Of a stretch of DNA of 64,000 nucleotides, positions 45,968 to 56,262 are shown piece by piece (position 1 is the stretch's first letter; each line of letters begins with the position of its first letter). The position numbers were made by a program, and so were the translations under genes. The notes beneath the pieces are model-generated. The model was not told where the DNA came from and ran no database searches. It saw nothing but the letters and a program-made list of their open reading frames with translations. The DNA comes from Pollenia angustigena (Eukaryota; Arthropoda; Insecta; Diptera; Polleniidae): NCBI GenBank assembly GCA_930367215.1, contig OV884059.1, positions 15,090,945-15,154,944 on the forward strand. Direction: 5' to 3'.

Positions 45968-48328
45968 CAGTGCTGCTAGAACTTTTAGAGGTATAAACAG
46001 CAAATAAAACATAATTTTCTTAAAAATTATCTGCAAAATCTGCGTCAAGATTTTAAAAATCTTCAATTAATCTTCAAAACACTTTTATTTCATTAAGATT
46101 TTCGTATGACGTGCTAAATTCCCAATTTTTTATATTTGGTAAATACACTGAAATTTATTGTTGAGGGAAAGCTAGCTTCTATGCGCATTTCACTGGTTGC
46201 TTAGGCCAGATCATCAGGAAACCTTTTCCAAAGATTTTAGAAAAGCTAAAAATATTATACAAATAAAACCCTAAAGCGAATAAGAATATCAAACACTCAA
46301 AGTCTTGTAACAATATCAAAGCTTAAAAAAAACACCAACAATAAACAGTGAGTTTATCTTTTCTTACATCCCCCTACAATTGGTTGGGTTCTTTCCGACT
46401 CGAATTGTAGTTGTAAGTGGGTAAGAAGAAAAAAAAAATTAAAAAACAAATTGTTTCATTCTATTGGCAATTCAGTTTTCTGCACGGGCACATGCAAGTA
46501 TATTATCAAAGTTATTTACGGGAATACAAAATTTATTATTAAGATTTTCGTATGACGTGCTAAATTCCCAATTTTTTATATTTGATAAATACAGTGCACT
46601 CGGGAAAACGTCAACTAATTAAAACCGCGGTTGTTGACGTTTAACAAATTGTTGACGTTTACGAATGTAAAATTTTTAGATAAAAAACATATCGCTAGTG
46701 TGCTTTTAAACATTTTTATTGATTATAAACTAAAACCAAACATAAACAAATTCAAAAAGGTAACAAAAAAGTAATTCAACCTGACTAGAACCATAGAAGA
46801 CAACTATGTAGAAACAAAAGAATACATAAGTACATTTTAAATGAGATCTTATTTTTAATTTTACATGCACACATATTCATTTAAAAAATCTGTTATTTTT
46901 TCTTTTCAACACGTGAAAGAGAGTCTTCTCTCTTAAACGTCTTAATACATTTAAGTAATTTGGCCCAACATTCTCGCATTGAGCCCATTCCAAAGCCCTG
47001 TTTAATATTTCGACGGGCCTCACAGGCCTAGGCGTAAATCCACCGCTGCGCACTTGTACCCTTTTCTAATAAGTTTGATAATGTGATACTTATGAGAATA
47101 AAAAAGCAACTGAACATAAATAAAAAGACAATACATACATACATACAGTTGTAACTTCTTATCTACTCTACTTATAAGGGGAATCTCCAATTTCTGAAAT
47201 TATTTCATAAAATAAATGTGTGTGTGTACAAATGTTTGTATTTTAACTGCTGCTAAATTCAAAATGTTCTTTAATTCAGAGTTGACGTTTTAGAGCTTTG
47301 TGGTTGGGTTGACGTTTTAGAGTAGGCAATGTAAAAATAAAGGGGTTGACGTTTTGGGATGTTGACGTAAACGAGCGTTGACGTTTTCCCGAGTGCACTG
47401 TACACTGAAATTTATTGTTGAGGGAAAGCCGGCTTCTATGCGCATTTCACTGGTTGCTTTTTTTTTGTAGTTTATTTAGAAAAAAGTTAGAAAAATTCAT
47501 TTTACAATGTACGGCCATGTTCTCGAATTTGCAACCGATGGAGCTTTTATGTAGCTTTCCTAATTTCAAAAGTAGTTCTGGTAAATTTAAGTGGTCATCG
47601 ATAAAAGAGAAATATTTATTTGAGCTTTCAACACAGAAAAGTTTTCAAAATTTGATCGATATTAATTTTACTTAAATACGATTTTCAGAACATGGCTGAT
47701 AATTTTTGGATATTTTTACGTTTAAAATATATATCTATTAATCAGGGCGTGTGTGAAACGGTAGCAAAGTACTATAAATGTTGACATTAGCGTGGAAATT
47801 CTCAACCCTCAGGCGGAGTAAGGATTAATCACATCTTTGCAATTTTAAATAACAAATTGAAAGTTAATTGCTTGACATGTTATTATTTCTTGTAAACTTG
47901 AGATGACAAAGGCCAGCGATACTAATGTGTCAAAATGATTCGAATTTTTAAGTAATCTTTTGTGAATAAAATTCCCACTTATGAATTCATTTCCTATTTA
48001 TTTTATTCTTTATGTCGTTCTTTGAGGCTTTTCTTCCGCAAAATCGGTTCGCGTGATGTGACAACCGTTATATATTTTTATTTCCAACGCAATCATTGTT
48101 TATAACTTTTTGTACTATAAGTACAAACATATCCGTAAGCACCGAAAATATCAACACTTAGCAAACACGAATTTTCTGTTTTCTTTTATGAATGGTTATG
48201 CTATTTTCATTTTTTAATGCAAGAAGTGGAAAAAACCGAGTTAAAAATTCGGAAATGTTAAGCCAAAAATCGTCAAATCTGCATTTTGGCAATTTTGGGA
48301 TATACAATCTGCACTTCTGGCATCACTG
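45968..48328. mobile_element. hAT element with 8-bp duplication, degenerate
   Basis: The ends CAGTGCTGCTAGAACTTTTA and, on the other strand, CAGTGATGCCAGAAGTGCAG start with a hAT-like CAGTG. CTCATGAG is duplicated at 45960-45967 and 48329-48336. The interior holds a duplicated segment (about 46095-46215, and again 46540-46591 plus 47401-47465). Its second copy is split by a pogo-like MITE. No clear transposase domain survives. Confidence 0.65.
46592..47400. mobile_element. pogo-like MITE with TA duplication
   Basis: Both ends read CAGTGCACTCGGGAAAACGT inwards, with TA on either side (46590-46591 and 47401-47402). TTGACGTTT motifs repeat near both ends. The unoccupied site is visible in the duplicate segment at 46145-46160 (TAAATACACTGAAATT), so the insertion point is exact. 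CAG termini and TA duplication fit the pogo/Tigger group. Confidence 0.85.
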
Positions 48329-48448
48329 CTCATGAGTCATGAAATAAAAACAATGCTGCCAGGTTAATTATGTTAAATTTGATTAAATTTATACTTAAGA
48401 GGAGTTAATAATTTTCGCTTACTCTAATAACTTTATAATTTAATTACT

Positions 48449-49207
48449 TTATTCAGTTTTAGTATTTTCCAGTGCATCCGCCAATATTTTATAAATCCAT
48501 TCCTCATATAGAGCCATATTAGATAAGACCAAAGGTTCTTTAGTTGAATTACATCTAATATTCCACGATACAATACCCAATAAGTGCTCATCCGCTATTA
48601 ATGAACCAGCATCATCACCAATACATAAAGGATAAGGTATCTCGACACAAATTGTTCTTTCACTGGTCAAGGTTACAAAATAATTAAAACCATATTCACC
48701 ATATATTTTTTCCGCCGTACAGTTATCGGGATGCCATATGTTAACGGGAGTATAAATTAATTTAGTGCCTGGTAATTGATCCCAATAGACTAAAATAGCA
48801 ATAGTGTAAAATACTACTCGATATTCTGGCAAGGCTAATTCGATAAATGTTTCATTTGCGAATTTTAGATTTTCCCTTAGTTCTACTAAAGCAACATCAA
48901 AATCTCTTTTATCGGCGGAATAGCGTGGATGTAAAGTGTACTCGATGATTGCATTTCTGTTATCATGGCTAAACATTTTGTGATCGGTTATACCAGTTAA
49001 AACAGACAGTGATGTGAAGTTTTTTTGGTGAAGGCAATGAGCTGCTGTTACTACAAAATTTAGAGATACAATGGCACCACCACATATATATTTTCCATCG
49101 TAAAAAATGGCAACTTCAAAAGAATATTCACCCTCTTTGACTAATAGCGCATTAGTGATAGTAAAAAAATATATTAGAAAACCAATTCGAAATAAAAAAG
49201 AACACAT
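48449..49207 (-). CDS. Secreted serine protease homologue 3 (Ser to Asp)
   Basis: A single-exon gene of 252 residues, starting at the ATG at 49207. An upstream in-frame TTG is not needed. The signal peptide is about residues 1-20. The domain follows as LLVKEGEYSFEVAIFYDG with no IVGG activation site. His is H57 (VTAAHC) and Asp is D104 (RDFDVALV). The nucleophile is Asp in CIGDDAGSLIA, so catalysis by the normal mechanism is not possible. The specificity-pocket position is Pro, and GWG is replaced by VYW. Cysteines of the His loop, the 168-182 pair and the 191-220 pair are present. NFT, NET, NCT and NST sequons suggest N-glycosylation. The stop codon overlaps an AATAAA signal. It is most similar to homologues 2 and 4. 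Probable role: a secreted binding or decoy protein, not a protease. Confidence 0.85.
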   Translation of the reverse strand: MCSFLFRIGFLIYFFTITNALLVKEGEYSFEVAIFYDGKYICGGAIVSLNFVVTAAHCLHQKNFTSLSVLTGITDHKMFSHDNRNAIIEYTLHPRYSADKRDFDVALVELRENLKFANETFIELALPEYRVVFYTIAILVYWDQLPGTKLIYTPVNIWHPDNCTAEKIYGEYGFNYFVTLTSERTICVEIPYPLCIGDDAGSLIADEHLLGIVSWNIRCNSTKEPLVLSNMALYEEWIYKILADALENTKTE

Positions 49208-49307
49208 TTGCAAAGATGTTTAACTTGAAATTGTCAGAAAAACTTTAAATTGTAATTGAAACATTAAGTTAAAATACATATTGAGCTTTTTTAAAATAAA
49301 TGCTAGA

Positions 49308-49337
49308 AATTTGCTTAAAATTTAAATTTTATGGTAT
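49308..49337 (-). promoter_or_regulatory. Upstream element shared with homologue 2
   Basis: AATTTGCTTAAAATTTAAAT then TTTATGGTAT on the + strand, 28 of 30 identical to 44301-44330 and at the same distance from the ATG. Shorter related pieces, ATTTTATG-like, occur at comparable distance before homologues 4 and 6. Confidence 0.5.
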
Positions 49338-50572
49338 TAAGTTAAAATGTTAGGGTGTAATAAAATTAATATAATAAATATTTTTTTTATTTGTCTGAAA
49401 AAATTTGGCATATCTGCTGATTTTATTGTTTACCAGATTGTATTCCAAAAAAATATGAAAAAAGTTTAGTTTTTTATAGGGAAAATGTTAGGAATTTATT
49501 AAATAATCAAGTAAACTCGTGTAAACCACAATGGTCTGGCAACTTTAAACTTCTCATCAGTGTTACCCTTTTAGCATTTTCACTGCTAAATTAAGCATTA
49601 TTTATTTTGATTTAGCAGCGAATTTTTCAAATAGCATTAAGCATTATTTTTAGCATTTTTGTAATATTTTTTAGCATCTTTTAATCTTAAAAATTGTATA
49701 TATTGCTATTTACTTAACAAAATTTTTCTTTAAGTTCAATATGGTTTGCCTCATATGATTAACATGTATTCGCACATTTGCTTAAACCAACTTAAGCACA
49801 TTATTGTTGCTCCTTAAATGTTTTTTTTTTTTTTGACAGTTGACAATGTTGCATATTTTACAAACTGTAGGTTAGGGCTTTAAGCGTTTAGCATGTAATA
49901 TTTTGCAGATAGGGCCTTTTGTTTTTTTGGCTAAAAAATCTCTACTTTTTGTCAAACTACTGAATAGTTTTTATTAAATAAATGTATGTATGTATGTACA
50001 TATCTAATTTATTTTATATAAATTTCATTTTGTTTCAAAGAAATATAATATTTTCAGGTAAATTAATGTATAATTCATTCATTAAAATTATACAATTATT
50101 TAAGAAAATTTTGCTTTTTCAAATTTTATTTTTAGCATTGTTTTAATCCCCATTTAGCATCCAATTATTTTTTAGTTGTGGTCACACAGCTTCTCATTGC
50201 TTACAATTTGGATTTGCTCTCTAGCCAGGGCAGTGATGGAAAATTCAGTACTATGGTACTATTTTCAGTACTTTTTACTTCCAAAAATACCACGGTACCC
50301 CCACGTCCGTTTTACTACTCTTTTCTCTTTATGCTTATTTTGTTTAGAAATTTAGCGTTTTATTTTTTTTAGCATTGATAACCAGGGTTGTGAAATCGTC
50401 AACAAAACTTACTAACTCCGACTCCAACCTTAATGTTAAATGTATATGAGACGGGTCTTTATTTGACTTTTTTTTTAATGCGGTACCTTTTAAATGGTTA
50501 AATATGGCAAGAAAAGGATTCAGTAAAAATTTCGAATAAATACTTTAAAAATTGCTCGCCAATTTCGAAGTA
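49338..50572. other. AT-rich intergenic DNA with one MITE fragment
   Basis: The fragment at 49741-49810 reads, on the - strand, AATAATGTGCTTAAGTTGG then GAATACATGTTAATCATATG, matching part of the element at 57512-57789. AG/GT juxtaposition TTTTCAGGTAAAT occurs at 50051-50063. No gene is supported. Confidence 0.4.
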
Positions 50573-51339
50573 CAGTAGTATTCCTGTTTAACGAACCTTC
50601 GATTCTGCGAACATCGCATTTAACGAACACACAAGTTTGCTCCATTGAGTACCTTATGTAGCGAACAAAAAATACTTTTCTGTGCTCAATTAAGCGAACA
50701 AATAGGATTCATAATTTTAGTTTAAAAAAGCATAATGTGAAGTAATTTCTAACTAAAACCAAAGTGAGTAGCATTTTTGTTTGATTATGCTGCAATGATC
50801 AGTAAAATGAGTACAAGAAAGAGACTTTTTTTTAAAAGAAAAACTAAAAATTGTGGATGAATACCAAAATGGATTGCGAGTTGTGGATTTGCGCAAAAAG
50901 AAACAAGAAGTACAAACTTTGGATTTAAAAATAGGAAAGCCATGAAACAAGGTGAATTTCCAAGAATAAAGAAACAAATGTTTTCTTGGTTTTTTTACGA
51001 CAACGACATATGTACATGCATTGTTCTAAAAAAAACAAACATTACTCGACAAATTTTTTATGTAAAATTTTCAAGGAAATTGAAAATGAATTTGAACTTA
51101 TTTTTCATTAAAATGATTTTAGGTTTTACGCTACCCGACTAATGAATTGTACCTTTTTTTTAAATATATTATACAGATCTCAAAACAGACATATTTCAAA
51201 ATAAACCGCAAATATAACAGTTCTAGTTATTTATTTATTCATAACATGGGTACTAGACATAAGTATGGCATATAACGAACTTTTCAGTTTAACGAACAGG
51301 CCTGACAAAGTACTGGTTCTTTAAACCGGAAAACTACTG
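50573..51339 (+). mobile_element. pogo/Tigger transposon remnant
   Basis: The ends CAGTAGTATTCCTGTTTAAC and, on the other strand, CAGTAGTTTTCCGGTTTAAA are flanked by TA (50571-50572 and 51340-51341). The + strand interior keeps the N-terminal helix-turn-helix of a pogo/CENP-B-type transposase (LKEKLKIVDEYQNGLRVVDL, near 50834-50895). After a stop comes a KQGEFPRIKKQMFSWFF piece typical of the second CENP-B-like DNA-binding domain. The DDE catalytic part is gone. At 767 bp it is a non-autonomous relic. Confidence 0.8.
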
Positions 51340-51679
51340 TATTTTCATTTTTAAAGTTGTGCCGAATAATTTGGAGTCGGAGTGTCGAGTTTGGAACTCC
51401 GACTCCACAGTCATGTTGACAACATTGCCTGCACAAAATTTATTCTTATCAAAAGTATACATATGTATGTGCTTGTTGGTATATTTTAATGTCAGATATC
51501 CTCATCAGAATTTTGCTGCTGAAATTTTGCCAGCTCGGTTCATAAATGGCTGAGATAGGAGCAAAAAAAAATTATCTATTTGAGTCTTTTTTTGTTTAAG
51601 TTTGTTTTCCAAAAAAAAAAAAAATTTTTTTGAAAAAAGTACCAAAATGTTAAAAAAGTACTCTTTTGCTTAGTGGCCA

Positions 51680-52240
51680 ATGGCCAATGGTTCGAAAAAA
51701 ATTTTTTTTGTCAGTCTCCCCCTAGGATTAAAGATAATGTAAAAACAATTCCAAAACTTATTTTTTTTATTTTTTGCCACGCCTAGAAATACCGCCCTTT
51801 TAGTTTTTTGTTCACTGTGTCGTCATTTTTAGTCCGATCATAACATTTTGTATATCGGTGTTCAAGGATCTGTAAGGGCTACATTTCTGTCTAATAATAG
51901 TTTTTTTATACAGAAGTTGTATCAAAATAACACAGCTTCATTTTAGTTCAAAAATATTTAGCGTTTGGGAGGGTATAAATCGAGCTTTTGAAAGGCATGA
52001 CTAGAATTTGCGTGGTATAAAAAAACTATTAAAGACAAAAATGTAGCCCTTACCGAGCCATGAAAACCGATATATTAAATGTTATGGTCGGACTAAAAAT
52101 GGCGACACAGCGAACAAAAAACTAAAAGGGCGGTATTTCTAGGCGTGGCAAAAAAATAAAAAAATAAGTTTTGGAATTGTTTTTACATTATCTTTAATCC
52201 TAGGGGGGGACTGACAAAAAAAATTTTTTGCGAACCACTC
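51680..52240. mobile_element. Long-TIR foldback element
   Basis: Arms of over 200 bases are near-perfect inverted complements, including TTGCCACGCCTAGAAATACC at the left and GGTATTTCTAGGCGTGGCAA at the right. TAGTGGCCA flanks at 51671-51679, with a near match TAGTGGCCA at 52241-52249, consistent with an 8-9 bp duplication. The centre is non-coding. Confidence 0.75.
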
Positions 52241-52349
52241 TAGTGGCCATTGCCATCTAAGTATTTAAATTTTCCATCACTGAGCCAGGGTGATCGTTGG
52301 GAATTTTCGAAAAGGGCCACAAAAAAAAAGGTCAAGTTATTTATAAGCA

Positions 52350-52495
52350 CACTGAAAAAAATTTCTTCACAGATCCAATGAAATTTACATTAAAATTCAA
52401 CCTATGTAACCTTTGATTGGATTAATGAAATGTTTCATAAAATCAATGAATTTTAATGTAAATTTCATTGGATCTGTGAAGAAAATTTTTTCAGT
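52350..52495. mobile_element. Foldback MITE, near-perfect hairpin
   Basis: CACTGAAAAAAATTTCTTCA at the left and CACTGAAAAAATTTTCTTCA on the other strand open arms of about 52 bases sharing CAGATCCAATGAAATTTACA. The loop is about 40 bases. The high arm identity implies a young insertion. Confidence 0.75.
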
Positions 52496-53217
52496 GCAGT
52501 ATTTCTCATTTTAATGAACATAATAAGACCAAGTTTTTTATAAACAAACAAAATATTTAAGGTTGAAAGTGCTCAAAAAAACTTAAATGGAAATGCCCTG
52601 TCCTGTTTGTAACACCTGACAAAAATGTTGTTTGCTTTTTATTATTACAGCTAATTTTTTAATGCTTTTAATGTTCCGATATTTTCTTTTTTAACCGATT
52701 TAGTGATTTGAAATAAATTTTAGGGTTTGTTTGAACTTTTGCAATCGTTCGCAAATTGTAGCCATGTTTGCGGTTGAAGCGATTTTTTTCTGTAAGTTTT
52801 CTGATTATTTAAAGCTTCAACGATTTTTAATAAATATCAGACTTTGCTATCATACCGCTTTTATCAAATATTTGGGAATTTCCGCAAATTTAGCATTTTT
52901 TACCCAATGTTTTCATTCCTGTTAGTTTAAGGGACTTTTAATCAATTTTTTTTGCAAACTTTTCCGAGTTTTAAAATTTTAGCGTAGCTTTGTTTCTCCT
53001 TGAGGCAATCGTCGCCGTTTTAAAAAAGCCCCATACATAAACAGAAGTCACTCTATTTTACAGGGCACTCTCAACACGGTCGATTCAAAAAGGGCAACAA
53101 GTTCAATACCTTATGCCATTATTAAGGGTTAATTTTGTTAGAATAAAACATGCTACTCTTTAAGAGAGCAAAACAATTTTTAGAAATGAACACCAAATTG
53201 CATTTTGTAAATAAAAT

Positions 53218-53257
<40 letters not shown>

Positions 53258-54122
53258 CACAACTGTACCGCAGCAGTGTTGACAAACAACAAAATGTGCT
53301 ATTTCCAAAAAAGGGTCAAAAAGTGTCAAAATTATACAAAATTGTGAAAAATGGTGAAAATTATACAAAAGTATAATTTAAAAAAGGGTCAAATCGACAC
53401 TTTAGTATCACAACGGTAACGCTGTCTCTAGCGTCTCTTTTTTCAACGTTATTGCACATTTCAGGGTTTGCGAAAACTCAAAAACTTATTGGGACAAGCA
53501 AAAACATTAAACAAAAAACAAACCAAATTGCCCTTCTTTTAATTAAAAAAATTATTTGTAAAACAGCTTTGAGCAGCTTTGTCGTTAGTTTAGTTCGTTT
53601 TACGTTTTACCTTGCATTAGCCAATGGATTGGCGTCGCATAAATATACCGAGTTACAGTTTTTGCGGTTTTCAGCATAATCCATATGGAATCATTTATAA
53701 CCTTTAACGTGTTTTGTCTAGTCTGATGGAGAACTAAGAAAAAAACTCAACGTACAAAAATAAGAGGTTTGAATGGCGGACCAAGATACTATGGAGTAGA
53801 TGTTGAAATCTCTCGCCTTCCTATACGAAGGTTAGATCGAACGAGGGCTTGTGGCTGAGGCTCCAAAAACTGAGTAATACATATCCAAAAACGTTGTTTT
53901 GAAATTATCTCCTGTTTCCAGATGACAGGCGATTGACTGTGTAGTAAATTTTATATGAAAAGCACGCAGCTTTTTTTAGAGCTTTTCATAAATTTTCTTT
54001 TACAATCAAATTGCCTGTCACTTATAAACAGCACATTAAAGAACAAAAAATAATCAAAAATGTTTAATGAGCGGAACAAAAATATTTTACTTTAGTTAAT
54101 TTTTATTTCATTATTTGCTTTT
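52496..54122. other. AT-rich intergenic DNA
   Basis: Contains a 31-base T-run at 53224-53254. GC-richer frames around 53450-53680 have no recognisable domain. No gene is called. Confidence 0.4.
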
Positions 54123-54863
54123 CTACGAGAATTCACTGTTATTATCTTCCATTACCCGATTAATCCATGTCCAATAAACGGCCAAATTCAGCAGGACCAC
54201 TGGCTGAGTTTGTGAATCACATCTAACGTTCCACGTTGCAATACCCAGTAATTTTCCATCAATTAACAACGAGCCGGCATCATCACCAATACATGAATCC
54301 TGTGGTATGCCAGAGCAAATTGTTCTTTCACTGGTTAAGGGTACCTCTTGATTGAAATCATATTCACCCCAAATATTTACAGCAGTACACTGTTGCGGAT
54401 GCCATACATTCACCTCAGTATGAGTCAATTTAATACCTTCTTCGCGATTCCAATATACCATAGTACCAATCATTTGATTTTCTATTTCAAAATTTGGTTG
54501 CACCAATTTAATAACCTGATCTTCAAGTAAATCATACTGTAGTTTTACCAAGGCAATATCGAAATCTCTAGTTTGGCGTAAATAACGTGGATGCAGCAGA
54601 TAACCAATTATTTCATACGTATGCTGTTCCGTAAAAAGTTCTTGATCCACTGCGCCCACTACAACTGTCACATAGTTAGACTGTTTGTACATAAGACAAT
54701 GTGCTGCCGTTACCACATAATTTGTAGCTACTAGGGCACCACCACAAGTGAATTGTTTGCGATATACGATGGAAACTTCAAAAGGAAATTCACCAACTTC
54801 GGCAAAATTAAGCGCAAAAGTTGTTGATATAAAACTTAAAAATATGATTCCGCATACAAACAT
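54123..54863 (-). CDS. Secreted serine protease homologue 4 (Ser to Asp)
   Basis: A single-exon gene of 246 residues. The signal peptide MFVCGIIFLSFISTTFA leads straight into LNFAEVGEFPFEVSI, so there is no propeptide and no IVGG site. The catalytic His (VTAAHC, H55) and Asp (RDFDIALV, D102) are kept. The nucleophile is Asp in CIGDDAGSLLI. Unusually for this cluster, the specificity-pocket position six residues before the nucleophile is Asp, as in trypsins (PQDSCIGDD). GWG reads VYW and SWG reads TWN. All six core cysteines are present. It is most like homologues 2 and 3 (VWHPQQCTAVNIWGEY, LTSERTIC). A TATAAAA lies at 54932-54938, about 70 bases before the ATG, and AATAAA follows the stop. 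Confidence 0.87.
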   Translation of the reverse strand: MFVCGIIFLSFISTTFALNFAEVGEFPFEVSIVYRKQFTCGGALVATNYVVTAAHCLMYKQSNYVTVVVGAVDQELFTEQHTYEIIGYLLHPRYLRQTRDFDIALVKLQYDLLEDQVIKLVQPNFEIENQMIGTMVYWNREEGIKLTHTEVNVWHPQQCTAVNIWGEYDFNQEVPLTSERTICSGIPQDSCIGDDAGSLLIDGKLLGIATWNVRCDSQTQPVVLLNLAVYWTWINRVMEDNNSEFS

Positions 54864-55614
54864 TTTCTAAAATTTTAAATCGAGAGTAAATGTTAAGAAA
54901 AGTTTGAAAATATAGAAAATAAAATTATCGTTTTTATATTAATTAATAGAAGAATGTGTGAAATGGAGATTTTATGGAGCCAAACTGTAACATTATGGTT
55001 GAATTCGCTGATTGGTACAGTGGGACAACATGGACATGGAAAGAGTATCGCAACTCTTTCTAGATCTTAAACTTCTAGTTAGAAGAAGAAAAAATTGGTC
55101 AACTAATAAAAAAAAAATTTAATTCGAGAATTCTCCGCAAAGAATTGGCATTAAAACGATAAGTGAGATATGGCTCGAAAAAGTTCGGCGCCCTATGTCT
55201 ATGCTATTTAATAAAGAGGGATAAATGTTTCAAGAATATTTGGAATTAATAGATTTTTTTTTTATATCAAAGCTTACGCTACGTTGCGTGTTTTTAGGTC
55301 AATTTTCTCAAGAGAGTGCTTTGCAAGAGACAAAACTTTATCAAAAAATAACTGATTGTATGGTAAATTCAGCAAAATTCACGCAACAGGCCGATTATAG
55401 CCCTATATGACAATTTTCTCGATGTATAGACAAACTGGCTGTTACTTAATATCGACATAAAGTAATTGGACCAATAAGTCCGTTAACGATTTTGGCTTTT
55501 CTCAGCATACCGATAAAAACATTGTGTTCAGTTGGCATCACCTCTTAAATAGCAAGTAAAATTTTGATTAAATTTAACTGTACGGGAAATCAATAATTGG
55601 TAGATGATTGCCGG
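54864..55614. other. Upstream region of homologue 4
   Basis: GATTTTATGG at 54968-54977 is a short match to the element before homologues 2 and 3, with a TATAAAA-like box on the - strand at 54932-54938. The rest is unannotated. Confidence 0.35.
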
Positions 55615-55804
55615 CAAGGCGAATTCATGTAACGGTGGTGGCAATACTACAACAAAAAGAACACCTAAAACACAACCATTATATTTTATTTGTTTCTTTC
55701 GTTGGTCGATATGTCAAAAACACAATTAACTTTTGACATTTTTCACTAAGTAAGACAAAATAGTAGCTCAGCTGTGTTTTCAACGCCACCTGAATTCGCC
55801 TTGA
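55615..55804. mobile_element. GGCGAATTCA-type MITE, copy 3
   Basis: CAAGGCGAATTCATGTAACG at the left and CAAGGCGAATTCAGGTGGCG on the other strand at the right. The same family as 41764-42169 and 42530-42926. Confidence 0.65.
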
Positions 55805-55921
55805 GTTCCGATTAGCTTTGTGAAACAGAAGTATAGAAGAAAATGAGACATTGAGAAAACCGAATTTTCTTATTGTGCAGTTTTTCACTGGGAGAGATAC
55901 ACTTGTCAAATGCTTGTCCAG

Positions 55922-56262
55922 CGGGCGAATTCATCGTGTACGTGTGCTGGACGTAATATTTGCCGTCATATCTAAATTTTTTGATTTTCCATCTAGCATC
56001 GTCGGTGTGACACATACAAACACATTTTCACGAATACTACCACAATGCTTGATGAGTATTTTGATCAGTGTATTTTGGCCTTAATGAGAAAATGGACATT
56101 AAGTCCCAAATGCACTGATCAAAAAACTCATCAAGCATTGTGGTTGTATTAGTGGAAATATGTTTGTATGTGTCACACCGACGATGCTGGATTGTAAATC
56201 ATTAGATTTAGATATGACGGCAAATATTTCGTCCAGCACACGTACACGAGTGAATTTGCCGT
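55922..56262. repeat. Large near-perfect palindrome
   Basis: Two arms of about 160 bases are inverted complements. Shared blocks include CGTGTACGTGTGCTGGACG, ATTTGCCGTCATATCTAAAT, GCATCGTCGGTGTGACACAT and CAATGCTTGATGAGT. The centre near 56080-56105 is short. It is GC-richer than the flanks and non-coding by itself. The ends CGGGCGAATTCATCG / CGGCAAATTCACTCG hint at a relation to the GGCGAATTCA MITE family. A transcript would fold into a long hairpin. Confidence 0.85.

Noticed and set aside
49208..49213. Start of homologue 3 at 49213
   Set aside because: That codon is TTG. The ATG at 49207 gives a normal signal peptide.
53224..53254. T-run as a retroposon tail on the - strand
   Set aside because: No retroposed coding sequence or target duplication could be found beside it.
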